64,000 bases of DNA from Streptomyces sp. NBC_01351. Its GTDB lineage: Bacteria > Actinomycetota > Actinomycetes > Streptomycetales > Streptomycetaceae. The position numbers and the translations under genes were made by a program. Position 1 is the first letter of the stretch; every line of letters begins with the position of its first letter. The notes beneath the pieces were generated by a model. The model had not been told where the DNA came from. It did no database searches and was given only the letters and a program-made list of their open reading frames with translations. Shown here piece by piece: positions 44,753 through 52,147 of the stretch. The stretch covers positions 8,391,152 through 8,455,151 of the forward strand of contig NZ_CP108356.1 in assembly GCF_036237315.1 (NCBI RefSeq). The letters run 5' to 3'.

Positions 44753-44986
44753 TCAACGCTCCTGCTCGGGCTCGGTCACCCTGTGGGCGGCCAGGGCAGC
44801 CGCGGCGATCTGCGGTTCGATCGGGACGCCGAACTCGTACAGGCCGATCTCCAGTACGTCGTCCGTGGTCGCCTCCGAGGTCCGCTTGAGGGCGAGCGAG
44901 GCGGCGCCGCGGGCCAGGGCCTGCTCGCGGCCCGGGGCATCAGGATCTCGGAGTGCGGACAGCACGGTCCGCCACAGGTTGGTCAT
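44753..44986 (-). CDS. Small hypothetical protein
   Basis: 77 residues from ATG 44986. NLWRTVLSALRDPDAPGREQ, ALARGAASLALKRTSEATTD, DVLEIGLYEFGVPIEPQIAA. Its ATG overlaps the TGA of the upstream 47-residue frame (ATGA), which suggests coupled translation. The family is unknown; the size and grouping are like plasmid accessory genes. Confidence 0.5.
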   Translation of the reverse strand: MTNLWRTVLSALRDPDAPGREQALARGAASLALKRTSEATTDDVLEIGLYEFGVPIEPQIAAAALAAHRVTEPEQER

Positions 44987-45126
44987 CGCTCCGTACCTTC
45001 TTCTCCGGGTTCGGCGTGCTCCTGGTCCAGCTCGTCGGCGCCGTCCTCGATGTCGCCGCCGTACGGCCCGAAGGGTCCACTCTCGCCAGCGGTGCCGGCG
45101 CCCTGGACGAGGGCGGCCCCCTTCAT
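44983..45126 (-). CDS. Very small acidic protein, coupled to the next gene
   Basis: 47 residues from ATG 45126: KGAALVQGAGTAGESGPFGP, YGGDIEDGADELDQEHAEPG. Strongly acidic and probably disordered. Support comes from the four-base overlap of its stop with the start of the gene at 44986 and from GC3 codon use; no RBS is obvious. Could be a spurious frame. Confidence 0.35.
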   Translation of the reverse strand: MKGAALVQGAGTAGESGPFGPYGGDIEDGADELDQEHAEPGEEGTER

Positions 45127-45143
45127 GCGGTGCGGGTGCGGGA

Positions 45144-45432
45144 TCACCGGACGCTGCCTTCGAGCTGGCCGGGGATGCGGGACGTCCGCAGTTCCTTGAG
45201 GCCGGGGATGTGGTTGTAGAGCGTGCCCACCGAGACGCCGAGCAGGGCCACGATGGTCTCGATGCTGTTCTCCGGGTTGGGCAGCATGTCGCGGGCGGCG
45301 CGCAGCAGCTTGTCGTTGACTACGGTGGGCCGGCCGCCAACCCGGCCGCGGGCCCGCGCGGCGGCCAGGCCCTCGTTGGTGCCCTGCACGATCAGCTCCC
45401 GGATGAACTCCGCGAGCGCGGCGAACACGTGG
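45144..45432 (-). pseudogene. Serine recombinase (resolvase) C-terminal fragment
   Basis: VFAALAEFIRELIVQGTNEG, LAAARARGRVGGRPTVVNDK, IETIVALLGVSVGTLYNHIP. This is the long helix E and the C-terminal HTH of a Tn3-type resolvase/invertase (F-A-x-x-E-R/F-x-R-E-h-I-x-x-x-T-x-x-G-h-x-x-A-x-x-x-G-R-x-G-G-R-P). The catalytic N-terminal domain is missing, cut by an IS4-type fragment at about 45435. Confidence 0.7.
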
Positions 45433-45441
45433 AAGATCAGA

Positions 45442-45853
45442 CGGCGGCCTGCAGCGTCGTCCCGTCGACAGCCATCAGCCGCAAGCCCCGCCAGAGCGCC
45501 CTGGGCGTCCGCTCGTCCGCCACCGCTGCCCCGGCATGAAGCAGCAGCTCACGCAGCACCTCCACCCCGAGGTTCTGGCGAGCACGGAAGACTGCCGCTT
45601 TGTCCGGCACCCGCCAGGCACCCCACCCGTCCTCACGCCGCACCGCCTCGGCCAGCGTCCGAAGAACCTCTCGGTACGGCTCGCCGGAGAACAACGCTCG
45701 CGCGAGCACGAAGTACACCATCAACCTCGGCGGCAGCAGCCGAATCCGCACTTCACGGGTCCGGAACTTCGCCAACGCCGCGTCCACCAGCTCCGGCGGA
45801 TATACCTCCGTCAGGTCCCCCAACCCGATCCGGTCCACCAACCGAGCGGTCAT
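45442..45853 (-). pseudogene. IS4-family transposase N-terminal fragment
   Basis: From about 45853: TARLVDRIGLGDLTEVYPPE, LVDAALAKFRTREVRIRLLP, LMVYFVLARALFSGEPYREV, WGAWRVPDKAAVFRARQNLG, LRLMAVDGTTLQ (first catalytic Asp). The frame then ends against the resolvase fragment. Second and third catalytic residues are lost. The upstream IS end should lie near 45870-45900. Confidence 0.65.
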
Positions 45854-46032
45854 CAGACACCACCCCCTGGTATCTGTTGAACCGCCAAATCACCCCAAAG
45901 TCAACGGCATTGACGATAAACGACAAGCTGAGTGCTGCCGTCCCAGTCCGGTTTGAGGGTCACGCCAGGCCGTCAGGCCTCGGGGGATGATGTTGTGGGC
46001 GCCGATCCGGCGCCACACGATAGGCTGGGCCC

Positions 46033-46245
46033 CGCAGCGCAGCTCCCGGGGCCGTACGACCACGTCGCGCGCCCGTCCGGCGCCCAGGCGCGTTCGTACA
46101 CGCCGGGAGCGACCCGCGCGCCCTTCACACGCAAGCCCGGCCGGAAGGGCCGGCCGGTGCGGAGGTCAGGCGCGAAGGACTCCAGGACGACGCGGCGGAA
46201 GCGCCGGCGCTGGGCGGGGGTGAGGCGCTGAAGCCCAGCGCCACG
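46033..46245 (-). pseudogene. RelE/ParE-like fragment (repeat copy 1)
   Basis: Minus-strand residues LTPAQRRRFRRVVLESFAPD, LRTGRPFRPGLRVKGARVAP and GVYERAWAPDGRATWSYG look like a small RelE/ParE-like fold protein (the 'hxGxPGVYEhxWAPDGRATWSYG' end). No start is attached: the N-terminal part seen in copy 2 is missing. About 210 bases are directly repeated at 47840-48045, so the pair brackets the AraC/secreted-protein module. The toxin-like fold is a guess from pattern only. Confidence 0.45.
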
Positions 46246-46326
46246 CGGGAGATCGAACCATGTACCGGCAGAGATCCCGTCGCTGCATCCTTGGTTCCCG
46301 CTGAGACTTCAAACTGGGGGGCGTGG

Positions 46327-47316
46327 ATGTGGTCAGTAGTGTCGTCGGGCGGGGTGCCCGCGAGGGAACGCTTCGAGTGGTTCTCCGATCTGATTTCGCG
46401 TGAGGTGATGCCCTCTGTGCTCAGCAGCGAGCGGCCCGCCGACTTCCAGGCCGAGGCTGCCGCACTGGACCTGGGAGAACTCCGTCTGGCGCGGTTCGCC
46501 TTTTCGCCCCTGCGTTCACGGCGCACAGCCGCGATGATCCGGCGCGGCGACCCCGAGCAGTATCAGCTGGCGCTGATGAGGCAGGGCGTCACGTCGTTGT
46601 CCCAGCACAGGAACGAGTGCACTGCCGGAACCAATGACTTCCTGGTGTGGGACACCTCGCGGCCCCAAGAGGCTGAGCTGACCGGTGGTGGCCCAGTACA
46701 GGTGGTCGTCCTCCAAATCCCCAGGGACGTTCTGCCGTTGCGCAGCCAACGCCTCGACCAACTGCTCGCCCGCCGCATACAGGGCGGTCGCGGCATGGCA
46801 GCAATCCTGGCCTCCTTCCTGACGGCCCTGGAAGACCACGGCCCCCAGTGCACACCAGAGGAGCTGCGTCATCTCGGCACGGTCGCCCTCGACCTTGCAG
46901 CCGCTTGCCTGGCCCAGCACCTGGACTCTGAGGAGCATCTTCCCGCCGAAGTCCGCGCACAGGCCCTGTTGCAGCGGATCTACGGCTTCATCGAGCACAA
47001 CCTCGGCGACCCGGAGCTGACCCCTTCCACCATCGCCGCCCGCCACAACATCTCGGTGCGTAGTCTCCACCAGCTCTTCAAAGGCCACGAGGAGAGCGTC
47101 CACGTCCGGATCCGTCGGCGCCGCCTGGAGCAGTGCCGCTCCGACCTCGGCCGCCCCGATCTCGGTGCCCACCCGGTGCACACCATCGCCGCCCGCTGGG
47201 GCTTCAGCGGCCCGGTGGTCTTCAGCCGCTCGTTCCGCGAGGCGTACGGAATCAGCCCCACCGAGTTCCGCGCGCTGAGCGTTAAGGGATCCCGCGCTGA
47301 CGGTTCAGCGCTGTGA
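46327..47316 (+). CDS. AraC-family transcriptional regulator
   Basis: 329 residues from ATG 46327, after a G-rich RBS. Sensor domain (about 1-200): ARERFEWFSDLISREVMPSV, YQLALMRQGVTSLSQHRNEC, TNDFLVWDTSRPQEAELTGG. DNA-binding part (about 215-320): RIYGFIEHNLGDPELTPSTI, AARHNISVRSLHQLFKGHEE and PVHTIAARWGFSGPVVFSRS, ending YGISPTEFRAL: a complete pair of HTHs. Same family as 4136 and the broken 43462. A small secreted-protein gene starts 61 bases after its stop, the same order as at 4136-5868. Confidence 0.85.
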   Translation: MWSVVSSGGVPARERFEWFSDLISREVMPSVLSSERPADFQAEAAALDLGELRLARFAFSPLRSRRTAAMIRRGDPEQYQLALMRQGVTSLSQHRNECTAGTNDFLVWDTSRPQEAELTGGGPVQVVVLQIPRDVLPLRSQRLDQLLARRIQGGRGMAAILASFLTALEDHGPQCTPEELRHLGTVALDLAAACLAQHLDSEEHLPAEVRAQALLQRIYGFIEHNLGDPELTPSTIAARHNISVRSLHQLFKGHEESVHVRIRRRRLEQCRSDLGRPDLGAHPVHTIAARWGFSGPVVFSRSFREAYGISPTEFRALSVKGSRADGSAL

Positions 47317-47376
47317 TCAACTCCTGCCTAGATTCGGTGACGTCCTAACAACCTTGCCGAAACACATGGAGTTGCC

Positions 47377-47733
47377 GTGAAGAAGAAAATCGTTCAGGCG
47401 GTCATGACGGCTACCGCGGTAGCCGCCCTCGGGCTGATCGGTGCCGCCCCGGCGAGCGCCGCGTCCGCTTCCTGCTCGACCTCGGGCGGGACGCTTTGCA
47501 CCAGCTCCCCCATCCCGGCCAATGGCAACCACCAGGTCTGTTTCGGCGGGAAGCACAACGCTCTGGCCTCTTGGGGGCGCGCCGAACTCTGGGACGGCGA
47601 CACCGGGGTGATGGTCGGCTCCATCGCGACCAACGGCTTCCGCTGGCAGCAAGCGTGCACGGGTGGACTGTACGGGCAGCACTACTACTTGAAGGGCACG
47701 GGTGGGTTCTTTTACGGCGAAGTCTGGAACTGA
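47377..47733 (+). CDS. Small secreted protein paired with AraC regulator
   Basis: 118 residues from GTG 47377 with GGAG 6 bases upstream. Residues 1-29 (MKKKIVQAVMTATAVAALGL...APASA) are a Sec signal. The mature 88 residues (SCSTSGGTLCTSSPIPANGN, HQVCFGGKHNALASWGRAEL, WDGDTGVMVGSIATNGFRWQ) contain four cysteines and many Gly and aromatic residues, suggesting a compact beta fold stabilised by disulfides. It is not clearly I36, but the size, export signal and partner gene are like the I36-like gene at 5524. Confidence 0.7.
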   Translation: MKKKIVQAVMTATAVAALGLIGAAPASAASASCSTSGGTLCTSSPIPANGNHQVCFGGKHNALASWGRAELWDGDTGVMVGSIATNGFRWQQACTGGLYGQHYYLKGTGGFFYGEVWN

Positions 47734-47839
47734 CCTGACCCTCGGCCGGTCCGGTCAGGCCGCCGTACCGAATGCGTAGGCGCCTTCCGCCGCAGCAGCT
47801 GTGCCACCGGCCCACGACCGGTGGCACGGCTGCCCGGCC

Positions 47840-48073
47840 CGCGGCGCAGCTCCCGGCCGTACGACCACGTCGCGCGCCCGTCCGGCGCCCAGGTGAGTTC
47901 GTAGACGCCCGGAGCACAGCGGACGCCCTTGATTGCAAGCCCGGCCGGAAGGGCTGGCCGGTGCGGAGGTCAGGCGCGAAGGACTCCAGGACGACGCGGC
48001 GGAAGCGCCGGCGCTGGGCGGGGTGAGGTGCCGAAGGCCGGCGGTGAAGCGGGGGAGCGTCTCGACGGTCGGC
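47840..48073 (-). pseudogene. RelE/ParE-like gene, frameshifted (repeat copy 2)
   Basis: GTG about 48073 with GGAGGAG 5 bases upstream starts VPTVETLPRFTAGLRHLTP. One C is missing at about 48017 compared with copy 1, and the next frame continues AQRRRFRRVVLESFAPDLRT, GQPFRPGLAIKGVRCAPGVY and ELTWAPDGRATWSYG. The start shows what the full gene looked like: a protein of about 80-90 residues of toxin-like size. No antitoxin partner is visible. Confidence 0.5.
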
Positions 48074-48140
48074 ACGAAGTCTCCTCCGGGAAGCACGAAG
48101 CCCCCGGTGCTGGAGGGCGGGGTTCGGAAGGGCGTGTGCG

Positions 48141-48260
48141 GTGAACTCGGGTCACCGGTGTGCTTGGTCGTGCTCGATTGCGTTCGGTGTGGTGAGTCAC
48201 CGGTGAGTGCGGCCCGGCGGGCGCTGAGTGGTGCGTGGATTGGTGAGTTACCGGGGTGCG
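48141..48260. repeat. Three GTGAGT-ACCGG repeats, candidate oriT
   Basis: Copies read GTGAACTCGGGTCACCGGTG (48141), GGTGAGTCACCGGTGAG (48191) and GGTGAGTTACCGGGGTG (48242), spaced about 45-51 bases. They end 120 bases before the MobF-type relaxase fragment. oriT sites commonly lie just upstream of the relaxase gene and contain such repeats; no nick site can be assigned from sequence alone. Confidence 0.4.
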
Positions 48261-48378
48261 GGAGTTGGGACCGGAGAGCGATGACATTCGCTGCCGGGGC
48301 TGGCGCCGCTTCCCGCCTGGCGGGCTAGATCTCCGCCAGCCCTTTCCTTGCAGGTCGGGGCGGTGTGGCGTGGTCTGC

Positions 48379-48912
48379 ATGGTGGACGCGAAGATCATTA
48401 CGGCTGGGCAGATGTACCGGTACTACACGCGCGAGACTGTCGTCGGTGACGGGCGCCGCCGTAGGCGGACGCCGCTGAGGCAGGCTCAGGAAGAGGCTGG
48501 TGTCCCGGTCGGGCGCTGGATGGGCCTCGGGCTCGGCGCTCTCGGGCTGGTGGCGGGTGAGGAGGTCACCGAGGAGCAGCTGCGCAACCTCTTCGGTGAG
48601 GGAGGCCGACACCCGGACGCGGAGCGGCTCGTGGACGAACGGCTTGCCATGGGTGACTCCCCGAAGATGGCGCGGCGGGCCGGGGCGCTGGGGCGGCGGG
48701 TGAAGGTCGTCGGCTTCGACTTCGTCTTCCGGCCGCAGCCGACGATCTACCTCTTGTGGGCCCTGGGGGATGAGGGGACCCGGCTGGCGATCGAGGCCGC
48801 GCACGAGCGCGCGATCGAGCGGGTGCTGGAGTGGATCGAGGACCACGTCGCAGTGATCCGGTCCGGCAAGGACGGCGTCTACCGGGTGCGGCCGCCCGGC
48901 GGTCGGGTCGCA
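48379..48912 (+). pseudogene. MobF-family relaxase N-terminal fragment
   Basis: ATG 48379 begins VDAKIITAGQMYRYYTRETV, with the adjacent tyrosines (YRYY) that act in MobF/TrwC relaxases. It is followed by the actinobacterial-type region AQEEAGVPVGRWMGLGLGAL, EEVTEEQLRNLFGEGGRHPD, RVKVVGFDFVFRPQPTIYLL and HERAIERVLEWIEDHVAVIR. Homology stops at about PPGG, before the H-x-H-x(3)-H metal site and all helicase motifs. The open frame runs on to 49020 into unrelated sequence where an istA gene starts. A non-functional end of a conjugation gene. Confidence 0.7.
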
Positions 48913-48938
48913 GCCCCCTGTTCGGAGGCCCGTGTCGG

Positions 48939-49278
48939 ATGCTCACGCGGGAGGAAGACGTGGACGCGCATGCTCTGCGTCGCCAGGGCTGGACGATCTC
49001 GGCGATCGCCCGGCATCTGAGGCGTGATCGCAAGACGATCCGCGCGTATCTAAAGGGCGAGGTGGAAGCCGGCCAGCGCCGTCAGGCGCCGGATGGGTTC
49101 GTGTCGTTCTTGGACTATTGCCGTCAGCGGCTGGCCGACGATCCGCATCTTTGGGCGAGCGCACTGTTCGACGAGGTCGTCGAACTGGGATATCGGGGCG
49201 GGTACTCGACCTTCACGCGGGCTCTTCGCCGCTACGACGCGCGGCCGCACTGCGATCCGTGCCAGCCCTGCGGTGCCG
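48939..49278 (+). pseudogene. IS21 istA N-terminal fragment
   Basis: ATG 48939: LTREEDVDAHALRRQGWTIS, AIARHLRRDRKTIRAYLKGE (HTH), FVSFLDYCRQRLADDPHLWA, LFDEVVELGYRGGYSTFTRA and RPHCDPC. This is the DNA-binding start of an IstA transposase of a different IS21 subgroup from the intact copy at 52148. It stops before the catalytic core. Its insertion truncated the relaxase. 49279-49749 has no gene I can support. Confidence 0.65.
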
Positions 49279-49749
49279 GGCGATCACAGCCCGTCCCGCG
49301 GTGGAGATGTTCAGGAAGTCCTCGCCGAGGCGGTTGCCTGGAACGGGCCGCGGCGGAGGACAGGGCGTCCTTCCAGGCGGTGTTCTCGCCGAGGCGAGCC
49401 AAGTGCGCGGCGAGGAGGACTCCGAATAGTCCATCGGCACCTTCCGCCTCCCGGGCAGGTGGCTGCCTGCAGCGGCGCCGCACGGGGTACGGACATAAAC
49501 GCAAACGCAGCCCTCGCGGAGCCCACCTGCCGGAGCCGCACTTGCACGCATGATCAAGGAAGTCCGCACGCTGGGTAAATCTACGAGGTCCAGTGGGCCC
49601 CTAGGCTGCCAGAGTCTTACCCCGAGCACCTGACGCGCCAGGACTCCAACAACCGTGGGACCGCCCCGGGCAACGGAGCATCGGGCATCACTGCACTCTT
49701 TTGAGGTCTGCATGCGCGAGCAGCAACATCGAGATTCCTAGGAAGAACT

Positions 49750-50280
49750 TTGATAGGGAACACCGTTGCCAAGTCCGGCTTCATCGTCGGATCGGCCATC
49801 CGCAACCTCGCCATCGCCGCTGCGTCGGTCGTTGTAGCTGCCTCGGGCCTCATTGCCGGGGCAGGTCAGGCCAGCGCCTCTGAGTCGACCGTCAGCGGCT
49901 GGAACACCGCCTCGGCACCCGTCCGCTGTAGCGTGAACATCCAACGCAAGGACGTCTGCCTCTACTACTCCCCGGGTGCAGAGGGTGCGATGTGGTGGAC
50001 CTCTTTCAGCTACGACGCGGCGATCGATGGGACCTTCTCGGATGACGGGTACGGGTCGGCCGGTGCGGGGCAGCAGGTGCGCAACAACGCGGCGTCCGCG
50101 GAGAACTCGACGGCGTGCCGACTGGGAATCTGGGTCTATCCCAACTACGTCGGCGACGTCAACTGGGTCCCTGCGTACCGAGGCGGCAACCTCACCTCCA
50201 ACCTCCGCAACAACGAGGCCTCGATCGGTTATTACGACCCGGTGAACTGCCCCGGCGTCGGCGTTGACGCTCTCCGATAG
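49750..50280 (+). CDS. Small secreted protein, I36-like
   Basis: 176 residues if TTG 49750 is the start (AGGAAGAA just upstream). Signal: FIVGSAIRNLAIAAASVVVA, then GLIAGAGQASA. Mature part: RCSVNIQRKDVCLYYSPGAE, GAMWWTSFSYDAAIDGTFSD, GQQVRNNAASAENSTACRLG, IWVYPNYVGDVNWVPAYRGG, NLTSNLRNNEASIGYYDPVN. The 'R-N-N-A-A-S ... Y-P-N-Y-x-G ... N-L-R-N-N-E-A-S' pattern is that of I36-type crystallin-fold inhibitors of Streptomyces. Four cysteines. Followed by a terminator; no AraC gene is adjacent. Confidence 0.7.
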   Translation: MIGNTVAKSGFIVGSAIRNLAIAAASVVVAASGLIAGAGQASASESTVSGWNTASAPVRCSVNIQRKDVCLYYSPGAEGAMWWTSFSYDAAIDGTFSDDGYGSAGAGQQVRNNAASAENSTACRLGIWVYPNYVGDVNWVPAYRGGNLTSNLRNNEASIGYYDPVNCPGVGVDALR

Positions 50281-50290
50281 TCCGTGACAT

Positions 50291-50328
50291 CGGGGCCGTC
50301 CGCCGACACGAGGCGGTGGACGGCCCCG
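50291..50328 (+). terminator. Intrinsic terminator after I36-like gene
   Basis: CGGGGCCGTCC pairs perfectly with GGACGGCCCCG, with further GCC-pairing near the loop. It begins 11 bases after the stop codon. Confidence 0.75.
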
Positions 50329-50358
50329 ATGACCACCTTGGCCGCTTTGAGGATTTCC

Positions 50359-51294
50359 ATGTTCCCCACAAGGTTTCACCGCATGGCTGCAGTCGGCGTA
50401 TGCGCACTGTCCATGGCAAGCGGCTGCACGTCACCCTCCACATCAGCGCAGAAGCCGCCCATAGTCATGTCCGCATCGCCTGCGGCACCGCTGGAGAGCC
50501 TGCATCTGCCCATCGAGACCTACATGCCTACGCCCATGCAGTCAGCACAGCTGGACTGGGTGAACAGGGCCGCCATCCGGTCCTGCATGGTGCGCTTCGG
50601 ACTCGACTACCCGGTCCCGGCCAAGCCGGCCACGGACAGCAGCGTGATCACGTCCGCCTACTCCGTGCTCTACCGCCGCTATGGCGTCACCGACCTGGAC
50701 ACCGTTTCGCAATGGGGATACCACCTTCGGCGCCAGACCGGGACCACAGCGCCCACTGGCGAGCCTCAGCGACTCGGCGACATGTCCCCGGAGACCCTGA
50801 TCGTTTTGACCGGTACCGACCCCACCACCCAGGCTCCGGCGACCATGTACAAGGGTCAACCGGTACCCAAGAACGGCTGCCTCACCGAACTTGAGCGGGT
50901 CATGACGGCGCGACGATGGCAGGCAGCCGGCCTGGTCAACGAAATCAAGGCCAAGAGCTTCACCGACTCAGTGGCGGATGGCCGCGTGACCGCCATCTTC
51001 CAGAAGTGGTCGAACTGTATGAAGCTCAGAGGCTACGAGCTGACCGACCCTCTGCACGCAGCCTCCGCGCCGTCCGTGAGCGCTGCCGAGCCGAGCGGCG
51101 CGGAGATCGCTCAGGCCAAGGCAGATGTCGCGTGCAAGCAGGAGACGAACCTGGTCGGTGTGTGGTTCGCGGCGGAGTCGTCATACCAGCAGGCCGCCAT
51201 CGCCGAGCACTCAAAGGAGCTCACGGAGATAAAGGCTGCCCTCGATGCACAAGTCGCCGAAGTCAAGATCCTTGTGGGAAAGTTTCAAGGGTGA
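50359..51294 (+). CDS. Secreted lipoprotein of unknown function
   Basis: 311 residues from ATG 50359 with GAGGA 6 bases upstream. The signal (FHRMAAVGVCALSMASGC) ends in a lipobox with Cys at about 22, followed by a Ser/Pro linker. The body has paired cysteines and Trp motifs (IRSCMVRFGLDYPVPAKPAT, QPVPKNGCLTELERVMTARR, IFQKWSNCMKLRGYELTDPL, CKQETNLVGVWFAAESSYQQ) and ends in a helical coil (HSKELTEIKAALDAQVAEVK). The 'W-x-x-CM' pattern is common in actinobacterial surface lipoproteins of unknown role. Confidence 0.75.
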   Translation: MFPTRFHRMAAVGVCALSMASGCTSPSTSAQKPPIVMSASPAAPLESLHLPIETYMPTPMQSAQLDWVNRAAIRSCMVRFGLDYPVPAKPATDSSVITSAYSVLYRRYGVTDLDTVSQWGYHLRRQTGTTAPTGEPQRLGDMSPETLIVLTGTDPTTQAPATMYKGQPVPKNGCLTELERVMTARRWQAAGLVNEIKAKSFTDSVADGRVTAIFQKWSNCMKLRGYELTDPLHAASAPSVSAAEPSGAEIAQAKADVACKQETNLVGVWFAAESSYQQAAIAEHSKELTEIKAALDAQVAEVKILVGKFQG

Positions 51295-51311
51295 ACTGAG
51301 GGACCGTCCGG

Positions 51312-51850
51312 CCCTTCTACTGCGGGACGATCAAAGTGGTGCCCAGGTTGGCACCGTCCGCGACCAGCGTCGTCCTGGCCGCCGAGGCTGGCAGGTCAGA
51401 CTCCCGCCAGACGTGGGCGTCGGCATTGTTCTCGGGCGCCGGCCGGGCCGAGGCAACGACCAGCGGGGTGTCGGCGTCGATGGCGACCTGCACGTTTACC
51501 GAGGCGGTAGTTACGCCTCGAGGCACCGACGGTGCGGTCACAGACCTGGACCAGTGTTCCGTCCACGATCCACAACCGCTCGACATCCGCGACGGTCCGC
51601 GGCGCCGGCTTCATCGTCGGCAACGGCCGGAGCCGCTGGATGACCCGGCAGGCGGAGAAGCCAGCCCCACCGAACAAGCTGACCGCGGACCGAGTGTGGC
51701 GGGGGTTCAGGAACCTGCGCGCGAGGACGGGCCCCCAGCCGGTGCACCGAAACCGACTCGCCCCGGTCCCGGACGACCACCTGGCTCCAAGAACCGCCAC
51801 CCGGCTACCCGTCACGACGTAGGCCGAGTACTCGCCACTGGCGAGGCATA
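51312..51850 (-). pseudogene. DDE transposase central fragment (IS5-like)
   Basis: Minus-strand residues in two frames: RTVADVERLWIVDGTLVQVC with DRTVGAS (first Asp) and, shifted, VNVQVAIDADTPLVVASARP, APENNADAHVWRESDLPASA and TTLVADGANLGTTLIVPQ (second Asp). The catalytic Glu block is missing; such a block from a related element survives at 16289. Both the HTH and the C-terminus are gone. Confidence 0.6.
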
Positions 51851-52147
51851 CAGCCGCCCCGCCCGCCACAAGAAGGGGACGAAGCCGCGACGCACGGACT
51901 GAGCTGCAAGTCAGGTGCCACGGCGCGATCGTCTCTGGCACAAGCTGTTCCGGTCCACCACGCCCGATATCCCCGGACCCTTGAGAGCGGACAGCGCAAG
52001 ATCCTTGTAGGCGGACAGGACAGCTCCCTCTCTGCGGACAGCTGATCTCCCTCTCCGTGGACCCATTCGTGTCGGTTCCGAACAGACGATCCCCCCGGCG
52101 GTTGGCTCAGTGCTGCCTGGCATTGAGACCAATCCACCGGAGGGACG

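Noticed and set aside
43252..44889. Single 545-codon gene
   Set aside because: Only 43462-44190 matches an AraC sensor domain. The start overlaps the lytic-enzyme remnant, and the end is antisense to several short minus-strand frames.
49232..49547. Minus-strand frame with FGVLLAAHLARLGENTAWKD
   Set aside because: Protein-like in part, but no start, no family recognised and a mix of frames; not enough to annotate.
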